From JAGWBJ01 sp964291465 (GTDB lineage: Bacteria > Chloroflexota > Dehalococcoidia > Lucifugimonadales > JAGWBF01): a stretch of DNA of 64,000 bases. The DNA is taken from the NCBI GenBank assembly GCA_964291465.2, contig OZ219931.1, positions 86,949 through 150,948 on the forward strand, given 5' to 3'. Position numbers and translations under genes: made by a program. Positions 15,976-23,338 of the stretch are shown piece by piece. The notes below the pieces were generated by a model. That model was not told the DNA's origin. It worked only from the letters and a program-made list of their open reading frames with translations, and searched no databases. Within the stretch, counting starts at the first letter, position 1. Every line of letters starts with the position of its first letter.

Positions 15976-16289
15976 TCGGGCATGCCGGCGTCGATCCAGC
16001 GTTCGATTTCGGCGATCTCGTCCTCGGTCAGGAACGGTCCGCCCCGGGGCATCCTGGGGATCATGCCCACTCCCTTTCGGAGGAACGTGACCAGGTGGGT
16101 CTCCCGTCCCGGCTTACCCGGCTCGATTAGCTGGCGGCGGTAGGGGCTGCTCGCGGCCAGCTCCTGGGGTGTGTCCCAGTAGTACTCGTGGATCCCGGGA
16201 GCGGGAGGCCCGTGCTTGGCCTCCCAGGCGGCCATGGACTTTTCGAGCAGCTCCTTGACCCGGGGCCAGGTGACCGGCTGGTCCGACAT
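15972..16289 (-). CDS. Small protein resembling the end of a cytochrome-c-like domain, no heme motif
   Basis: A 105-residue soluble protein beginning MSDQPVTWPRVKELLEKSM. The C-terminal 35 residues, IPRMPRGGPFLTEDEIAEIERWIDAGMPE (quoted in parts: GGPFLTEDEIA and IERWIDAGMPE), match the pattern found at the end of small class I c-type cytochrome domains, including the methionine-containing loop MIPRMPRGG. There is no CxxCH and no signal peptide, so heme c attachment is not expected. GGGAG lies five bases before ATG 16289. It follows the NHL-repeat gene on the same strand with a strong hairpin between them. I do not recognise a function. Confidence 0.6.
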   Translation of the reverse strand: MSDQPVTWPRVKELLEKSMAAWEAKHGPPAPGIHEYYWDTPQELAASSPYRRQLIEPGKPGRETHLVTFLRKGVGMIPRMPRGGPFLTEDEIAEIERWIDAGMPE

Positions 16290-16305
16290 CGCCACTCCCA
16301 AATCG

Positions 16306-16335
16306 GAAGCCCCCCGCGGGCCTCCGGGGGGCTTC
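16306..16335 (-). terminator. Strong hairpin between the NHL gene and the small downstream gene
   Basis: GAAGCCCCCCG (16306-16316) and CGGGGGGCTTC (16325-16335) form a perfect 11-bp stem around an eight-base loop. On the minus strand it follows the NHL stop by about 40 bases and precedes the ribosome binding site of the 105-residue protein. The tail is CGATTTGGG rather than a run of U, so it may attenuate rather than fully terminate. Confidence 0.55.
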
Positions 16336-16375
16336 GTCGTTCTCGGCGGGGCCGGCTTGCACGGCCCCGAAACCC

Positions 16376-17362
16376 CTAGTAGTCGTCCTTCTGGTAGACC
16401 TGCAGGCGGTTGCGGTTGCTGTCCAGGATGATGACCCGGCCGTCGTCGTCGATGGCCACGGCCTTGGGCCGCCACAGGTTCCGTTCGTCGGAGAAGTCCC
16501 TCATCAGGTTCCGCTGCCGTATCATGTCCGGATTGGCCTTCAGCTTCTCCCAGGCCCACTTGGACATGCCCGCGTCCCCCGTGAAGGTGGTCACGTGGCG
16601 GCCGTCGGGGGTCAGCACCTGCACCCGGTTGTTGTGCCAGTCGGCCACGTATATGTCCCCGTACTTGTCCACCGCGACCCCGGTGGGGCGGTTGAACTGC
16701 CCGGTGCCGTCCCCGCTGGAGCCGAACTCCGCCAGGAACTCGCCGTCGGGAGTGAACTTCTGGACCCTGTCGTTGCGCCAGTCGGCCACGTAGATGTCAC
16801 CCCGGGAGTCGATGGTCAGTCCCCAGGGCAGGTTGAGCTGGCCTTCGCCGTTCCCCTCCTCGCCCCACTTGGCCAGGAAGCCCCCGTTCCTGGTGAACTT
16901 CTGGACGCGGTTGTTGGCGCTGTCCACGACGTAGGCGTTGTCCTCGGCGTCGAACCGGATGCCCGAGGGCTTGTTCAGCTCGCCGTCGCCCGAGCCGTGC
17001 ACCCCCCACTTGGCCAGGAAGGCGCCGTCCTTGTCGAAGACGGAGACGCGGTTGAGCCAGTCGTCGGTGACGTACACGTTTTGCTGGCTGTCCAGGGCTA
17101 TGGAGGTGGGCCAGAAGAGGTCGCCGTCCCCGTCGCCGAACTGGGAGAACTGGCCCAGGTAGTCCTCGTCGAGGTTCAGCATGGTGACCCGCACCCCGTC
17201 GGGCCTCCACTCCCAGCACCGGTTGACCACGTAGATGGTGCCGTCGGGGGCTAGGGCCAGGTCCATGGGCTGGCGGAACCCCGTCCCTGCGAACTCGAAA
17301 CGCCCCACCGTGCGGTCGTAGTGGAACGACCGGTTGGTTATGCCGAAGAAAACGGCGCTCAT
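16376..17362 (-). CDS. NHL-repeat beta-propeller protein
   Basis: A 328-residue six-bladed propeller. Repeats of the type L-PWGLTIDSRGDIYVADWRNDRVQKFTPDGEFLAEFG (repeat core DIYVADWRNDRVQKF) recur at about 40-46 residue spacing from residue 30 to the end; variants are NVYVTDDWLNRVSVFD, NAYVVDSANNRVQKF and DIYVADWHNNRVQVL. NHL domains bind proteins, peptides or nucleic acid, and some are peptidyl-hydroxyglycine lyases; no catalytic pattern is evident. There is no signal peptide. A GAGGA sits six bases before ATG 17362. It is followed by the 105-residue protein and preceded by DUF1501/DUF1800 genes on the same strand. Confidence 0.85.
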   Translation of the reverse strand: MSAVFFGITNRSFHYDRTVGRFEFAGTGFRQPMDLALAPDGTIYVVNRCWEWRPDGVRVTMLNLDEDYLGQFSQFGDGDGDLFWPTSIALDSQQNVYVTDDWLNRVSVFDKDGAFLAKWGVHGSGDGELNKPSGIRFDAEDNAYVVDSANNRVQKFTRNGGFLAKWGEEGNGEGQLNLPWGLTIDSRGDIYVADWRNDRVQKFTPDGEFLAEFGSSGDGTGQFNRPTGVAVDKYGDIYVADWHNNRVQVLTPDGRHVTTFTGDAGMSKWAWEKLKANPDMIRQRNLMRDFSDERNLWRPKAVAIDDDGRVIILDSNRNRLQVYQKDDY

Positions 17363-17498
17363 CGTATCCTCGCAACTCCTCGTCGACTGCGGGCCTCGTC
17401 CGGCGGTCTCGCCAGTCGCGTGCCGGGTCCAGGCCCGGTGAGCCGGACCGCTGGGGACCGCCCCGGGGCCTCCCGGGCCCGCACGCCCCGCGTGGCGC

Positions 17499-18635
17499 CT
17501 AGAGGAAGTCCATCTGCTCGAAGGTGCCGCCCACGATGGGGGCCGGGTCCAGGCCGATCCACCTCTCCAGCATGGTGGCGTAGACGCTGCGGAAGTCCAC
17601 GGTGTGCAGCAGGTCTCCGCCGTCCTCCAGGTCGCCTTCGTTCAGGGAGGGGTACTCGCCGTAGAGGCCGCCCTTGACCTCGTCGCCTATGACGAAGCAC
17701 ACGCTGCCGGTGCCGTGGTCGGTCCCGCCCCCGTTGTCACGGGCGCGGCGCCCGAACTCGCTGAACAGCAGCAGGATGACCTCGTCGCCCTGGTTGTGCT
17801 CCCTGAGGTCGTCGTAGAAGTCCGAGACGGACTCGGACACCTGCCGCCACAGTCTGGCGTGGTCCCCGGCCTCGTTGGCGTGGGTATCGAAGGCGTTGTA
17901 GGGGGAGGTGGTGTACAGCACCCTGGTCCCCAGCTCGGCGAGATGCACCTGCGCGATGCCCCGCATGCTCTGGCCCATGGCGTAGTTGCCGTACTCCACG
18001 CTGGAGGAGTACCGCTCGGGGGCCACCTTCAATATGTCGGCCCCCTTCAGGGCCGCCCGTCCCGTCTCCCAGATGTAGTCCATCACCGGCCCCGACCCTA
18101 TGGCCGGCGCGTACATCCTGGAGAACACCTCCAGGGCCTGGTTCCGGTCGTCCTCGCCGGATATCCCGGTCAGCAGCCCGTAGGTTTCCAGGTTGCCCAC
18201 CGAGGCCACGGGCACCGCGGGGCATACCAGCGCCCTGGGCAGGCCCCGTCCGAAGTTGACCCCCGTGAGGACGTTCTCCGTGTTGGGGTCCAGCTCTCGT
18301 ATGGCCCGGCCCAGCCATCCCTCGTCGCCGATCCTATCGGGCTCGCAGGTGTGCCAGATATCCATCGACCGGAAGTGGGAGCGGCTGGGGTTGGGGTACC
18401 CGACCCCCTGGATTATCGCCATGTTTCCCTGGTCGTAGATGTCCTTCAGCTCGGTCATGCTGGGGTGAAGCCCGACCTCGTCGTCGATCCTCAGCACCTG
18501 GTCTTCCGATATCCCGAGGGTGGGCCTGTAATCGTAGTAGTTGGAGTTCGTGTAGGGTATCAGGGTGTTCAGACCGTCGTTGCCCCCGGACAGCGACAGG
18601 ACCACGATCACCCGCTCCCTTCCATTGGACGCCAT
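17499..18635 (-). CDS. DUF1501 family protein
   Basis: A 378-residue protein of the sulfatase/alkaline-phosphatase-like DUF1501 group. Signatures are VVLSLSGGNDGLNTLIPY at the N-terminus, IIQGVGYPNPSRSHFRSMDIW, YNAFDTHANEAGDH, LLLFSEFGRRARDNGGGTDHGTG and the terminal IVGGTFEQMDFL. Most family members carry a twin-arginine signal; this one starts directly at MASNGRERVIVVLSL and has none. ATG 18635 has AAAGGAGGAG seven bases upstream. It lies 21 bases after the DUF1800 gene, the usual pairing. Function of the pair is not established; it occurs widely in marine and soil bacteria. Confidence 0.9.
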   Translation of the reverse strand: MASNGRERVIVVLSLSGGNDGLNTLIPYTNSNYYDYRPTLGISEDQVLRIDDEVGLHPSMTELKDIYDQGNMAIIQGVGYPNPSRSHFRSMDIWHTCEPDRIGDEGWLGRAIRELDPNTENVLTGVNFGRGLPRALVCPAVPVASVGNLETYGLLTGISGEDDRNQALEVFSRMYAPAIGSGPVMDYIWETGRAALKGADILKVAPERYSSSVEYGNYAMGQSMRGIAQVHLAELGTRVLYTTSPYNAFDTHANEAGDHARLWRQVSESVSDFYDDLREHNQGDEVILLLFSEFGRRARDNGGGTDHGTGSVCFVIGDEVKGGLYGEYPSLNEGDLEDGGDLLHTVDFRSVYATMLERWIGLDPAPIVGGTFEQMDFL

Positions 18636-18656
18636 GGGCACTCCTCCTTTCCGGAC

Positions 18657-20075
18657 CTATGCGTACTGGTACTCGGCCGTGGCTACGATAAGCTGCAGCA
18701 TCTCCGTCACCCGGCGGGCGAAGGCGCTGCGCTCTTCTTCGGTGCCTCTCCGCAGCTCCCCGCCGCCGGCGGCGTGGTCGATGAGGGAGCCGCGGGTCTT
18801 CTCGGCAACGTCCAGGGGCCCCATGAGGTCCAGGCAGCCGTCCACGAACTCCGCCGGGGACATGCTCGAGGAGCCCTCGCTCATGCGGTGTACGATGAGC
18901 TTGACGCCGGGCAGGGACTGGTTGCCCACCTGGTCCGCCACGAAGTTGATGCGCTCCACCAGCGTGCCGCTGTCGATCCACTCCCTGCCGGTGTGCCACC
19001 CTTCGACGGTGGGCGGGTTCAGCAGGTCCTGACCCATGAAGGTCGTCTCCTGCATGATGGGGTAGAGCCCCGGCTTTATCTCCTGGTGGTCCTGTACCAG
19101 GCGCATGGTGCCGACCACCACGTCCGCCGGGCTCTTCATCTTGGTGAACCGCGCCTCCTTGAAGAAGTCCGAGTTGAACAGGGTGCGCAGCACGGACCGG
19201 ATGTCGGCGTCGTTTTCCGCGAAGGAGCTCTCCAGGATGCGAATGGCCTCCATGTCCCGGGGAGGGGTGTCCTTCCAGGCGGGCACCTGGGGCTCGTCGG
19301 CCACGAAGAAGTTGTACAGGTGCCGGGAGACGAACCGGGCGGTGGCGGGCTGGCGCATGATGATCTCGATGATGTCCATCCCGTTCCAGCGGCCCGTCTC
19401 CCCCAGGAAGGTCTTCTCGCCGTCGTCGTGGTCGGCGGGGTCGTAGCGGAACTTCCAGGCGCTGCGCCCGTAGGGGAAGACGGGCGGGGTGGGCTCCAGG
19501 TTCCAACCCGTAAAGGCGCGGGAGGCGGCCTTTACGTCGTCCTCGGTGTAGTTGGGCCGTCCGTCCATCCCCACGCCCATGGAGAAGAGCTCCAGCAGCT
19601 CCCGGCCGTAGTTCTCGTTGATGGTGCCCTTGTGGTTGTCCACGTTATCCAGAAAGTAGACCATGGCCGGGTCCCGGGACAACTCCATGAGCAGGTTCCC
19701 GAAATTCCCCATGCCGCAACGCCGGAACAGGTCTATGTGGGAGGTCATCACCGGGCCGTTGTCCACCTTGGCGTAGCCGGTGCACAGTATTCCGTGCCAG
19801 AAGAGGGCTATCTTCTCCTGGAGGGGGCGTTTCGTGGAGACCATCCTTTGCATCCAGAGCTGCTGGTTGGACTCTATTGCCGCCAGCTCCACGAACTCGG
19901 GCAGGTACCGCTCGAGCAGGTCCTCCTCCACGTCGGGGACCCGCTCCGGGTGTATCAGCTCCTCCACGGTGGCCTCGTAGCCCCTGGCCACCCGCGCCTC
20001 CAGCTCGTCGCGGCCGGCACCGAACCCGGCCCGCCGCATCAGGTGTGCCATCAGGGCTATGTCGTTGTCCGCCAT
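18657..20075 (-). CDS. DUF1800 family protein
   Basis: A 472-residue protein of the DUF1800 family. The N-terminus MADNDIALMAHLMRRAGFG is the hallmark LLRRAGFG-type motif; further conserved parts are ALFWHGILCTG, DPAMVYFLDN, NENYGRELLELFSMGVG, YTEDDVKAASRAFTGW, FLGETGRW and NPPTVEGWHTGREW. The family always accompanies DUF1501 genes and is of unknown role; no enzyme motif is evident. No signal sequence is visible. The stop is 21 bases before the DUF1501 ATG, indicating an operon driven by the promoter upstream of 20.15 kb. Confidence 0.92.
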   Translation of the reverse strand: MADNDIALMAHLMRRAGFGAGRDELEARVARGYEATVEELIHPERVPDVEEDLLERYLPEFVELAAIESNQQLWMQRMVSTKRPLQEKIALFWHGILCTGYAKVDNGPVMTSHIDLFRRCGMGNFGNLLMELSRDPAMVYFLDNVDNHKGTINENYGRELLELFSMGVGMDGRPNYTEDDVKAASRAFTGWNLEPTPPVFPYGRSAWKFRYDPADHDDGEKTFLGETGRWNGMDIIEIIMRQPATARFVSRHLYNFFVADEPQVPAWKDTPPRDMEAIRILESSFAENDADIRSVLRTLFNSDFFKEARFTKMKSPADVVVGTMRLVQDHQEIKPGLYPIMQETTFMGQDLLNPPTVEGWHTGREWIDSGTLVERINFVADQVGNQSLPGVKLIVHRMSEGSSSMSPAEFVDGCLDLMGPLDVAEKTRGSLIDHAAGGGELRRGTEEERSAFARRVTEMLQLIVATAEYQYA

Positions 20076-20153
20076 GGGCGCCTCTTTCGTCGGGGTGTGG
20101 CGGTGTGCATATGCGCCGCTGGCCGGCGGCGCAATTCGCGATAATGACTATTA

Positions 20154-20182
20154 CACTAACCGTTTCCCCGTGGCATTGTCAA
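20154..20182 (-). promoter_or_regulatory. Promoter for the DUF1800-DUF1501 operon
   Basis: On the minus strand a perfect TTGACA (complement of 20177-20182) is followed after 17 bp by TTAGTG (complement of 20154-20159) in an AT-rich stretch that continues TAATAG. The -35 is convincing, the exact -10 is not. The leader would be about 75 bases. Confidence 0.5.
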
Positions 20183-20247
20183 TGGCGAATACGAGGCGGA
20201 AACCTCGGCCGCGCCGACGCCTTGCGGTCTCGTAAGCACCCCCGGGG

Positions 20248-20643
20248 CTACCACTTCATCGTGCTGGAGTCCGTCAGATGGATCCGGGTGCCGTTGGTGC
20301 AGGAGGTGTCGAAGAAGATGAGCCGGTAGCCTGCCGCGTTGATCCAGGGCTGCTCCGTCGCGAACTTGTAGCCCCGGGCCTTGTAGTCTGCCACCACCTT
20401 GTCCAGGTCCGGCAGGAAGTAGCCCATGTGATGGAACACGTGGTCGCCTCGGCCGGTGAGCTGGCTCCGGTCGGAGGGCTCGATGAGCTCGACCTCGGCC
20501 TCGCCGACGCGGACGAAGGCCAGCTTGCCCACCTCCGCCTCACCGCCTCCGATCTTGGCGCCGCCGAAGGTCTTCTCGTACCACGCCACCGCGGCGTCGA
20601 TGTCCTCCACCAGGTAGCCGGCGTGCTGGATCCGTCTGAACAT
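20248..20643 (-). CDS. VOC (glyoxalase/bleomycin-resistance) superfamily protein
   Basis: A 131-residue single-chain VOC protein with two beta-alpha-beta-beta-beta modules: IQHAGYLVEDIDAAVAWYEKTFG at the start and HHMGYFLPDLDKVVADYKARG at the midpoint. Possible metal ligands are His in IQHAGY, Glu in VELIEP and His in HHMGY; the fourth ligand, normally a C-terminal Glu, is not obvious near RIHLTD. Length and layout resemble methylmalonyl-CoA epimerase-like proteins, but function cannot be assigned. ATG 20643 has AAGGAGG nine bases upstream. It is divergent from the TIM-barrel gene, sharing the region with the three 19-bp repeats. Confidence 0.85.
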   Translation of the reverse strand: MFRRIQHAGYLVEDIDAAVAWYEKTFGGAKIGGGEAEVGKLAFVRVGEAEVELIEPSDRSQLTGRGDHVFHHMGYFLPDLDKVVADYKARGYKFATEQPWINAAGYRLIFFDTSCTNGTRIHLTDSSTMKW

Positions 20644-20734
20644 GTCGTCGTCCTCCTTGTCGTGGGGGCCCCGGCGAGGCGCTTGGAGCGCCGTAGGCCA
20701 GGGACGCCGAAAATCATAACACAGGGCCGGGCGG

Positions 20735-20791
20735 CTTGTGTTAATATCCGACACTTGTGCTAATACCCGACACTTGTGCTAGTATCGGACA
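20735..20791 (+). repeat. Three head-to-tail 19-bp repeats, each with an extended -10 element
   Basis: CTTGTGTTAATATCCGACA (20735-20753), CTTGTGCTAATACCCGACA (20754-20772) and CTTGTGCTAGTATCGGACA (20773-20791) are three in-phase copies. Each contains TGn followed by TAATAT, TAATAC or TAGTAT, an extended -10 promoter pattern. They end 15 bases before ATG 20807. They could be three operator copies, stacked promoters, or both. Confidence 0.85.
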
Positions 20792-20806
20792 AAGGGAGGA
20801 CTAGCC

Positions 20807-21637
20807 ATGATCCTTGGCGCCATAACCAACTCGTGGGCCGAGCAGTTGATGGACACGGACCTGCCCCGCCTCGTGGAGCGCGCCCGCAGGCGTGGGGCCC
20901 AGCACGTCGAGCTGCGCCAGAGCTACCTGGGACAGTACGAGGCCGGCGCCGGCGACGACTGGCGGCCCGTCACCGAGAAAATGGTCCGGCTGGTGCGCAC
21001 CTTTCCCCTGCTGACCTTCAACCTTGCCATCGCCTATCCGTGCCTGACCACCCCCGCGGACCCCGGGTCTCCCGTGTTCCAGGCATCCCTGGAGGCGGCC
21101 AGGGCGCTGGGCTCCTCGGGCAACCCGAGGCTGCGCATGGTGGACCCGGCCCGGTTCGATTCCCCCTGGGAGACGGCGGAGGACCTGCCCCGGGAGGCGC
21201 TGGGCGTCGCGGAGCTGGCCAGGGAGAGCGCGAGGCAGGGCGTCCGCCTCTTCATCGAGAACTCGGGCCAGCCCATCCGAAGCATGCATCTGCTGGTCCG
21301 CGAGGCCAGGGCGAGGCTGGCCCCCGGGGAGGCGGGCTATCTGGGGCTGTGCGTCGACGCCGCCAACAGCCTGCGATGCGACCCCTCCAGCGACCCCGTC
21401 GCCGAGATGGACCGCGTCCCCGGGGACGCGGTCCTGATGGTCCACTTCAAGCAGACCAGGGACGGGAAGCCGTACCCCTCGGTGGATGAGGGGGACCTGG
21501 ACTTCGGCCGCCAGGTGGCGGTGATGAAGGCCAAGGGGTACGACGGCCCGGTGGTCCTGGAGATCCCCCCCGGCCAGACAGTATTCGACAGCTTCGTGGA
21601 GAGCGTCCGGTACCTCGAGGGGCTGGAAGCGGCCTGA
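20807..21637 (+). CDS. Sugar phosphate isomerase/epimerase-like TIM-barrel protein
   Basis: A 276-residue xylose-isomerase-like TIM barrel. It opens MILGAITNSWAEQL with the first strand, followed by GAQHVELRQSYLG, LLTFNLAIAYP, LFIENSGQP (a barrel Glu), YLGLCVDAANSL (Asp), AVLMVHFKQTRDG (His) and YDGPVVLEIPPGQT (final Glu). The Glu-Asp-His-Glu pattern fits a divalent-metal site. Sugar or inositol derivatives are common substrates; the actual one is not known. AAAGGGAGG precedes ATG. The gene lies directly behind the triple repeat and ends in a terminator shared with the opposing CaiB-type gene. Confidence 0.85.
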   Translation: MILGAITNSWAEQLMDTDLPRLVERARRRGAQHVELRQSYLGQYEAGAGDDWRPVTEKMVRLVRTFPLLTFNLAIAYPCLTTPADPGSPVFQASLEAARALGSSGNPRLRMVDPARFDSPWETAEDLPREALGVAELARESARQGVRLFIENSGQPIRSMHLLVREARARLAPGEAGYLGLCVDAANSLRCDPSSDPVAEMDRVPGDAVLMVHFKQTRDGKPYPSVDEGDLDFGRQVAVMKAKGYDGPVVLEIPPGQTVFDSFVESVRYLEGLEAA

Positions 21638-21654
21638 AGGGGGCTTCCAGCCCC
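21619..21654. terminator. Bidirectional terminator hairpin
   Basis: GGGGCTGGAAGC (21619-21630) and GCTTCCAGCCCC (21643-21654) form a perfect 12-bp stem around a 12-base loop. The stem includes the last codons of the plus-strand gene and ends exactly at the stop codon of the minus-strand gene, so it can serve both transcripts. T-runs are short. Confidence 0.65.
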
Positions 21655-22878
21655 TTAGTACAGGACCCCTTCCTCCGTCAGCTTCTGCATCCGATCCGGC
21701 GGCATGGCTAGGACCTCGCCGAATACGTAGCCGTTGTCCTCTCCCACGTTGCTGTAGTGGCCGAGCTCCAGCGGGGTGCCGGAGAGGCGCATGGGTGAGG
21801 TCCAGCCGGTCCCGGTGCCCGGCTGCCACCGGGAGGCGGGCACTCCCCGCTCGGCGGTGTAGTAGCGCGTCTCCCGGTAGAAGCCCCGGTCCGCCAGGTG
21901 GGCGCTCTCGTGCAGGTCCCGTCCCTGGGAGACTATGCTCGCCGGGACATCCTGCGCCTGCATCGCCGCCATCACCTCCTCGGCCGGGCGTTGCCTTGTC
22001 CACTCGGCGATGAGCTCGTCCAGCTCGTCCTGGCGCTTCAGCCGATCGAAGGCGCCGGCGAACTTGGGGTCCCGGGTCCAGCCTGGGTCGCCCATGGCGC
22101 GACCCAGGCCCCGCCACTGCTCCTCGGAAAAGACGGCGATGGCGCAGTACCTGTCCTCGCCGGCGCAGGGGTAGACCCCGTGGGGAGCGGCCCGTGGGTC
22201 CCGGTTGCCCAGACGCCGGGGCAGCCGGTCGTTGAGCTGGTAGTCCAGGACCCCGGGTCCCACGGTGGCCGCGCCCGACTTGAACACCGACGACTCCATC
22301 GTCGCCCCTCTGCCCGTGCGGCGGCGGCGCATCAGGGCCCCTATCACCGCGGCCGGCTGGAACACGCCCGTGTGGTAGTCGGAGTAGGAGGAGTTGACCA
22401 CGCCGGGGGGAGCCCCCGGCAGTCCCGTCTGCAGGGATACTCCCGACATGTGCTGCACCAGGATGCCGTAGGGCTTGTAGGTGTAGTAGGGACCGTGGCC
22501 CCCGAGCCCCGTCTGCCACATGATGATGATGTCCGGCCGGGTCTCCCTGACGACGGGGAAGTCGATGCCCCACCGGTCCAGGATGTTGCGCCGGAAGTTG
22601 GTCATGAACACGTCGGAGATGGCTATCAGCTCCAGGAGGACCTCCCGGCCCCGGGGGGTGCGCACGTCGATGGTGACTCGACGCTTGCCCCGCTGGTAGT
22701 CGGGCTGGCCCGCTCCACGGGACCAGGCGGGGATGAAGGCCATCTCGTCCAGCACCTTGTTGGTCTCCACCTTCAGGACCTCGGCGCCGAGGGAGGCCAG
22801 GATGCGGCCTGCCAGGGGCAGGGCCACGTATGGCCCCAGCTCGACCACCCGCGTCCCCTCCAGCGCCCTAGCCGGCAT
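21655..22878 (-). CDS. CaiB/BaiF family III CoA-transferase
   Basis: A 407-residue member of the formyl-CoA/carnitine CoA-transferase family. N-terminal LEGTRVVELGPYVALPLAG, SLGAEVLKVE, KRRVTIDVRTPRGREVLLEL, DVFMTNFR and a long C-terminal helical part match the family. The catalytic Asp is Asp167 in SSYSDYHTG, four residues before the conserved Gly, followed by GALMRRRRTGRGATMESSV. Reaction: CoA transfer between an acyl-CoA and a carboxylic acid; substrate unknown. Start codon overlaps the upstream Ddn-type gene by 11 bases. Part of a minus-strand group with another CaiB-type gene and a DAO-type oxidase. Confidence 0.9.
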   Translation of the reverse strand: MPARALEGTRVVELGPYVALPLAGRILASLGAEVLKVETNKVLDEMAFIPAWSRGAGQPDYQRGKRRVTIDVRTPRGREVLLELIAISDVFMTNFRRNILDRWGIDFPVVRETRPDIIIMWQTGLGGHGPYYTYKPYGILVQHMSGVSLQTGLPGAPPGVVNSSYSDYHTGVFQPAAVIGALMRRRRTGRGATMESSVFKSGAATVGPGVLDYQLNDRLPRRLGNRDPRAAPHGVYPCAGEDRYCAIAVFSEEQWRGLGRAMGDPGWTRDPKFAGAFDRLKRQDELDELIAEWTRQRPAEEVMAAMQAQDVPASIVSQGRDLHESAHLADRGFYRETRYYTAERGVPASRWQPGTGTGWTSPMRLSGTPLELGHYSNVGEDNGYVFGEVLAMPPDRMQKLTEEGVLY

Positions 22879-23335
22879 CGCGGTCCCTTCCGCCGCCCTC
22901 CACGGGGAAGGCCACCAGCACCAGACGGTCCAGGTGGTAGAACAGGCCCATGGTGCGGCGCCCGTACTTGGCGGCGAACACGGCCGACACCCGCTGGACC
23001 TCCTCCGGGTCTTCCACCAGCCGCCCCCGGCTGCGCCAGCCCCGGGACCCCACCCGGAGATGCGCGTCGGGGTGCGCCCTGACGTTCTTCAGCCAGTCCG
23101 ACGATCGGCCCCAACCCGAGAAGCAGAGGAATGTGCCCCCCTCCCTGACGTACCACAGGGGGGTCCGCCGCTTGGCCCCGGAAACCCGTCCGGTGGTGGT
23201 CAGTACCATGACCTTTCGCGCCAGCAGGGGGCCCAGCCCCAGCCGGTAGGCCACCAACGCCCACTTGGCGAGACGGCTCCTCAGCCGGCTTGGGCGGAGG
23301 GGTCTATGCTCAGCTTGCAGCGGCGCCGCTCCCAT
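22868..23335 (-). CDS. Deazaflavin (F420)-dependent nitroreductase-family protein, Ddn/DUF385 type
   Basis: A 155-residue split-beta-barrel oxidoreductase. Typical Ddn-family blocks are VMVLTTTGRVSGAKRRTPLWYVREGG, the conserved FLCFSGWGRSSDWLKNVRAHPDAHLRVG (in parts: SGWGRSSDWLKN and VRAHPDAHLRVG), and AAKYGRRTMGLFYH. Relatives use coenzyme F420 to reduce nitro compounds, quinones or other acceptors, or are quinone reductases. An F420 requirement is inferred from the family only. Its 3' end overlaps the CaiB-type gene start by 11 bases and it begins four bases before the stop of the other CaiB-type gene, so the three are co-transcribed. Confidence 0.87.
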   Translation of the reverse strand: MGAAPLQAEHRPLRPSRLRSRLAKWALVAYRLGLGPLLARKVMVLTTTGRVSGAKRRTPLWYVREGGTFLCFSGWGRSSDWLKNVRAHPDAHLRVGSRGWRSRGRLVEDPEEVQRVSAVFAAKYGRRTMGLFYHLDRLVLVAFPVEGGGRDRDAG

Positions 23336-23338
23336 TGA

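Noticed and set aside
17604..20144. An 846-codon plus-strand open frame opposite DUF1501 and DUF1800
   Set aside because: Both minus-strand genes have conserved family motifs and proper ribosome binding sites; the plus-strand frame has none.
20735..20791. CRISPR-like interpretation of the 19-bp repeats
   Set aside because: The units abut with no spacers, are only three, and sit at a promoter; no cas genes are present.
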